A program made the translations under genes and the position numbers. The notes below the pieces were generated by a model, which saw nothing but the letters and a program-made list of their open reading frames with translations, was not told the origin of the DNA and did no database searches. From RPQJ01 sp963846315 (GTDB lineage: Bacteria; Pseudomonadota; Gammaproteobacteria; Steroidobacterales; Steroidobacteraceae): a DNA stretch of 64,000 bases. Positions 62,936 through 64,000 of this stretch are shown one piece after another; position 1 is the first letter of the stretch, and every line of letters begins with the position of its first letter. The DNA lies in contig CAWJVM010000005.1 in assembly GCA_963846315.1 (NCBI GenBank), positions 62,001-126,000 on the forward strand. The letters run 5' to 3'.

Positions 62936-63327
62936 TGCACTTGCTCCACCCGCTTCATCAGCACGGCGACGGCCACCACGAGCCCCGCTTCGTCCGTGAG
63001 CGTGACGTGCCCCTCGCCGGCGCCGAGCCGGTCGCGCAAGGCGCGTCCGCGCTCGGACCAGATCACTTCGGGCCGGCCCCATGCGTTCGGCGCGATACCG
63101 ACGTCGCGGATCCAGATGCCATGCGCAAAGCCAGTGCCCAGTGCCTTGACGATGGCCTCCTTGGCCGCGAACCGCATCGCAAGGAAACGCACAGGTCGCT
63201 TGTAATTACGGAACCCCGCTTCTTCTTCGGGCAGCAGCAGGCGGCGCACGAAGTGTTCGCCGTGCCGGGCGTAGACGTCTTCGACGCGTGCGAGCTGCAC
63301 GACGTCGGTGCCGATGCCGAAGATCAT
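62932..63327 (-). CDS. acpS: Holo-[acyl-carrier-protein] synthase AcpS
   Basis: 131 residues. Transfers phosphopantetheine from CoA to ACP. GIGTDVVQLARVEDVYARHG, FLAMRFAAKEAIVKALGTGF and HVTLTDEAGLVVAVAVL. It follows pdxJ by 10 nt, the conserved pdxJ-acpS pair, and overlaps the exonuclease gene. Confidence 0.96.
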   Translation of the reverse strand: MIFGIGTDVVQLARVEDVYARHGEHFVRRLLLPEEEAGFRNYKRPVRFLAMRFAAKEAIVKALGTGFAHGIWIRDVGIAPNAWGRPEVIWSERGRALRDRLGAGEGHVTLTDEAGLVVAVAVLMKRVEQVQ

Positions 63328-63337
63328 GGCTGGGTGC

Positions 63338-64000
63338 TCAGGGTGTGCTCGTGGGCAGGCCGCGTCGGGCCTCGACCATCAGGCGCCGCATTTCGCGCAC
63401 GGCCGGGGCCAGGCCATCGAACACCGCACGCGCGATGATCGCGTGACCTATGTTCAGCTCGACGATTTCGGCGATCGCCGCGACGGGCTGCACGTTGTGA
63501 TAGTGCAAGCCGTGGCCGGCATGCACCTTCAGTCCGATCTGCGCAGCATATCGCGCGCCGTGGACCAGCCGCATCAGCTCCTTCGCCTGGCGTTCGCCGC
63601 CGGCTTCCGCATACGCCCCCGTGTGCAGCTCGACGACGGGCGCACCGATCCCGAGCGAGGCCTCGATCTGCTCCGGGTCCGGGTCGATGAACATCGCGAC
63701 ACGGATGCCGCATTCGCGCAGCGCGGCGCAGCATTCCGTGAGCCGCGCCTTCTGCCCCGCCACGTCGAGACCGCCTTCGGTGGTGACCTCGGTGCGCTTC
63801 TCGGGCACCAGGCACACGTCCTGCGGACGCACCTGGCGCGCGATGGCGATCATTTCGTCCGTGGCCGCCAGCTCGAGGTTCATGCGGGTCTGCAGCGTGG
63901 ACCGGAAGCGATGCACGTCGTGGTCCTGGATGTGGCGGCGGTCCTCGCGCAGGTGCAGCGTGATGCTGTCCGCGCCGGACTGCTCGGCGACGAGCGCGGC
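63338..64000 (-). CDS. pdxJ: Pyridoxine 5'-phosphate synthase PdxJ (5' end outside window)
   Basis: 220 residues in view; about 20 N-terminal residues lie beyond the edge. Condenses 1-deoxyxylulose 5-phosphate with aminoacetone phosphate in vitamin B6 synthesis. ADSITLHLREDRRHIQDHDV, NLELAATDEMIAIA, VCLVPEKRTEVTTEGGLD, KVHAGHGLHYHNV and ELNIGHAIIARAVFDGL. The TIM-barrel phosphate site and Glu/His residues are intact. The M at 63916 seen in frame is internal. Confidence 0.96.
   Translation of the reverse strand, partial: AALVAEQSGADSITLHLREDRRHIQDHDVHRFRSTLQTRMNLELAATDEMIAIARQVRPQDVCLVPEKRTEVTTEGGLDVAGQKARLTECCAALRECGIRVAMFIDPDPEQIEASLGIGAPVVELHTGAYAEAGGERQAKELMRLVHGARYAAQIGLKVHAGHGLHYHNVQPVAAIAEIVELNIGHAIIARAVFDGLAPAVREMRRLMVEARRGLPTSTP

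Overview
The window is chromosomal DNA from a GC-rich gammaproteobacterium. Gene order and gene content fit the Xanthomonadales/Nevskiales/Steroidobacteraceae side of the class, but no marker here fixes the genus. The reasons are an Rrf2-sufBCDSUT operon, an adjacent lexA-imuA-imuB-dnaE2 cassette, a lolC-lolE-lolD-comEC-exbB-exbD-msbA-lpxK-trm112-kdsB run, and a full LPS and outer-membrane lipoprotein apparatus. Coding density is high and almost every gene is a housekeeping type. No tRNA, rRNA, CRISPR, prophage or insertion sequence was seen.

Layout: 1-0.7 kb, the start of an Mla phospholipid-transport operon (leftward, runs off the edge). 0.9-8.3 kb, Fe-S cluster assembly (regulator, sufB, C, D, S, U, T), then a Rieske ferredoxin and a SixA phosphatase. 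8.3-13.7 kb, amino-acid catabolism on the minus strand (putA, sdaA, an SDR). 13.8-15.8 kb, an outer-membrane DUF481 protein, a thioredoxin/TPR co-chaperone and a small acidic protein. 15.8-22.0 kb, the SOS mutasome under two LexA boxes. 22.3-25.8 kb, an alanine-rich Lpp-like lipoprotein, a CPBP protease, a truncated VirJ-like gene, an L,D-transpeptidase and a YkvA-like protein. 25.9-29.5 kb, plsX-rpmF-yceD, maf and rluC. 29.5-32.9 kb, RNase E with a long leader and a frameshifted tail. 33-36.7 kb, four hydrolases (metallo-hydrolase, CpdA-like, LMW-PTP, ADP-ribosylglycohydrolase). 36.8-38.7 kb, an aldehyde dehydrogenase with DUF779. 38.7-42.6 kb, small envelope/unknown genes, a PQQ-type sugar dehydrogenase and a GNAT-phosphatase fusion. 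42.7-43.8 kb, an SUI1 factor and rluF. 43.9-54.7 kb, one long leftward envelope operon. 54.9-64 kb, a small secreted protein, mfd, a degenerate GGDEF protein, nagZ, rlmD, a DEDD exonuclease, acpS and pdxJ.

The least ordinary signals are not a new gene system but three kinds of sequence structure. (1) Seven-base tandem repeats, GTGATTA and GGGGTTA, form inverted pairs at gene ends. They supply the TAG stop codons of four convergent genes, and one array lies in-frame inside dnaE2 with its would-be stop units changed to TAT. (2) The RNase E gene loses its natural C-terminus through a one-base shift inside a GCGYCT hexamer tract. (3) An IscR-type operator overlaps the -10 of the suf promoter, and tandem LexA operators overlap the lexA promoter. 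A 129-bp near-palindrome ends the suf operon. All identifications were made by eye from motifs and remembered family features; no database search was run.
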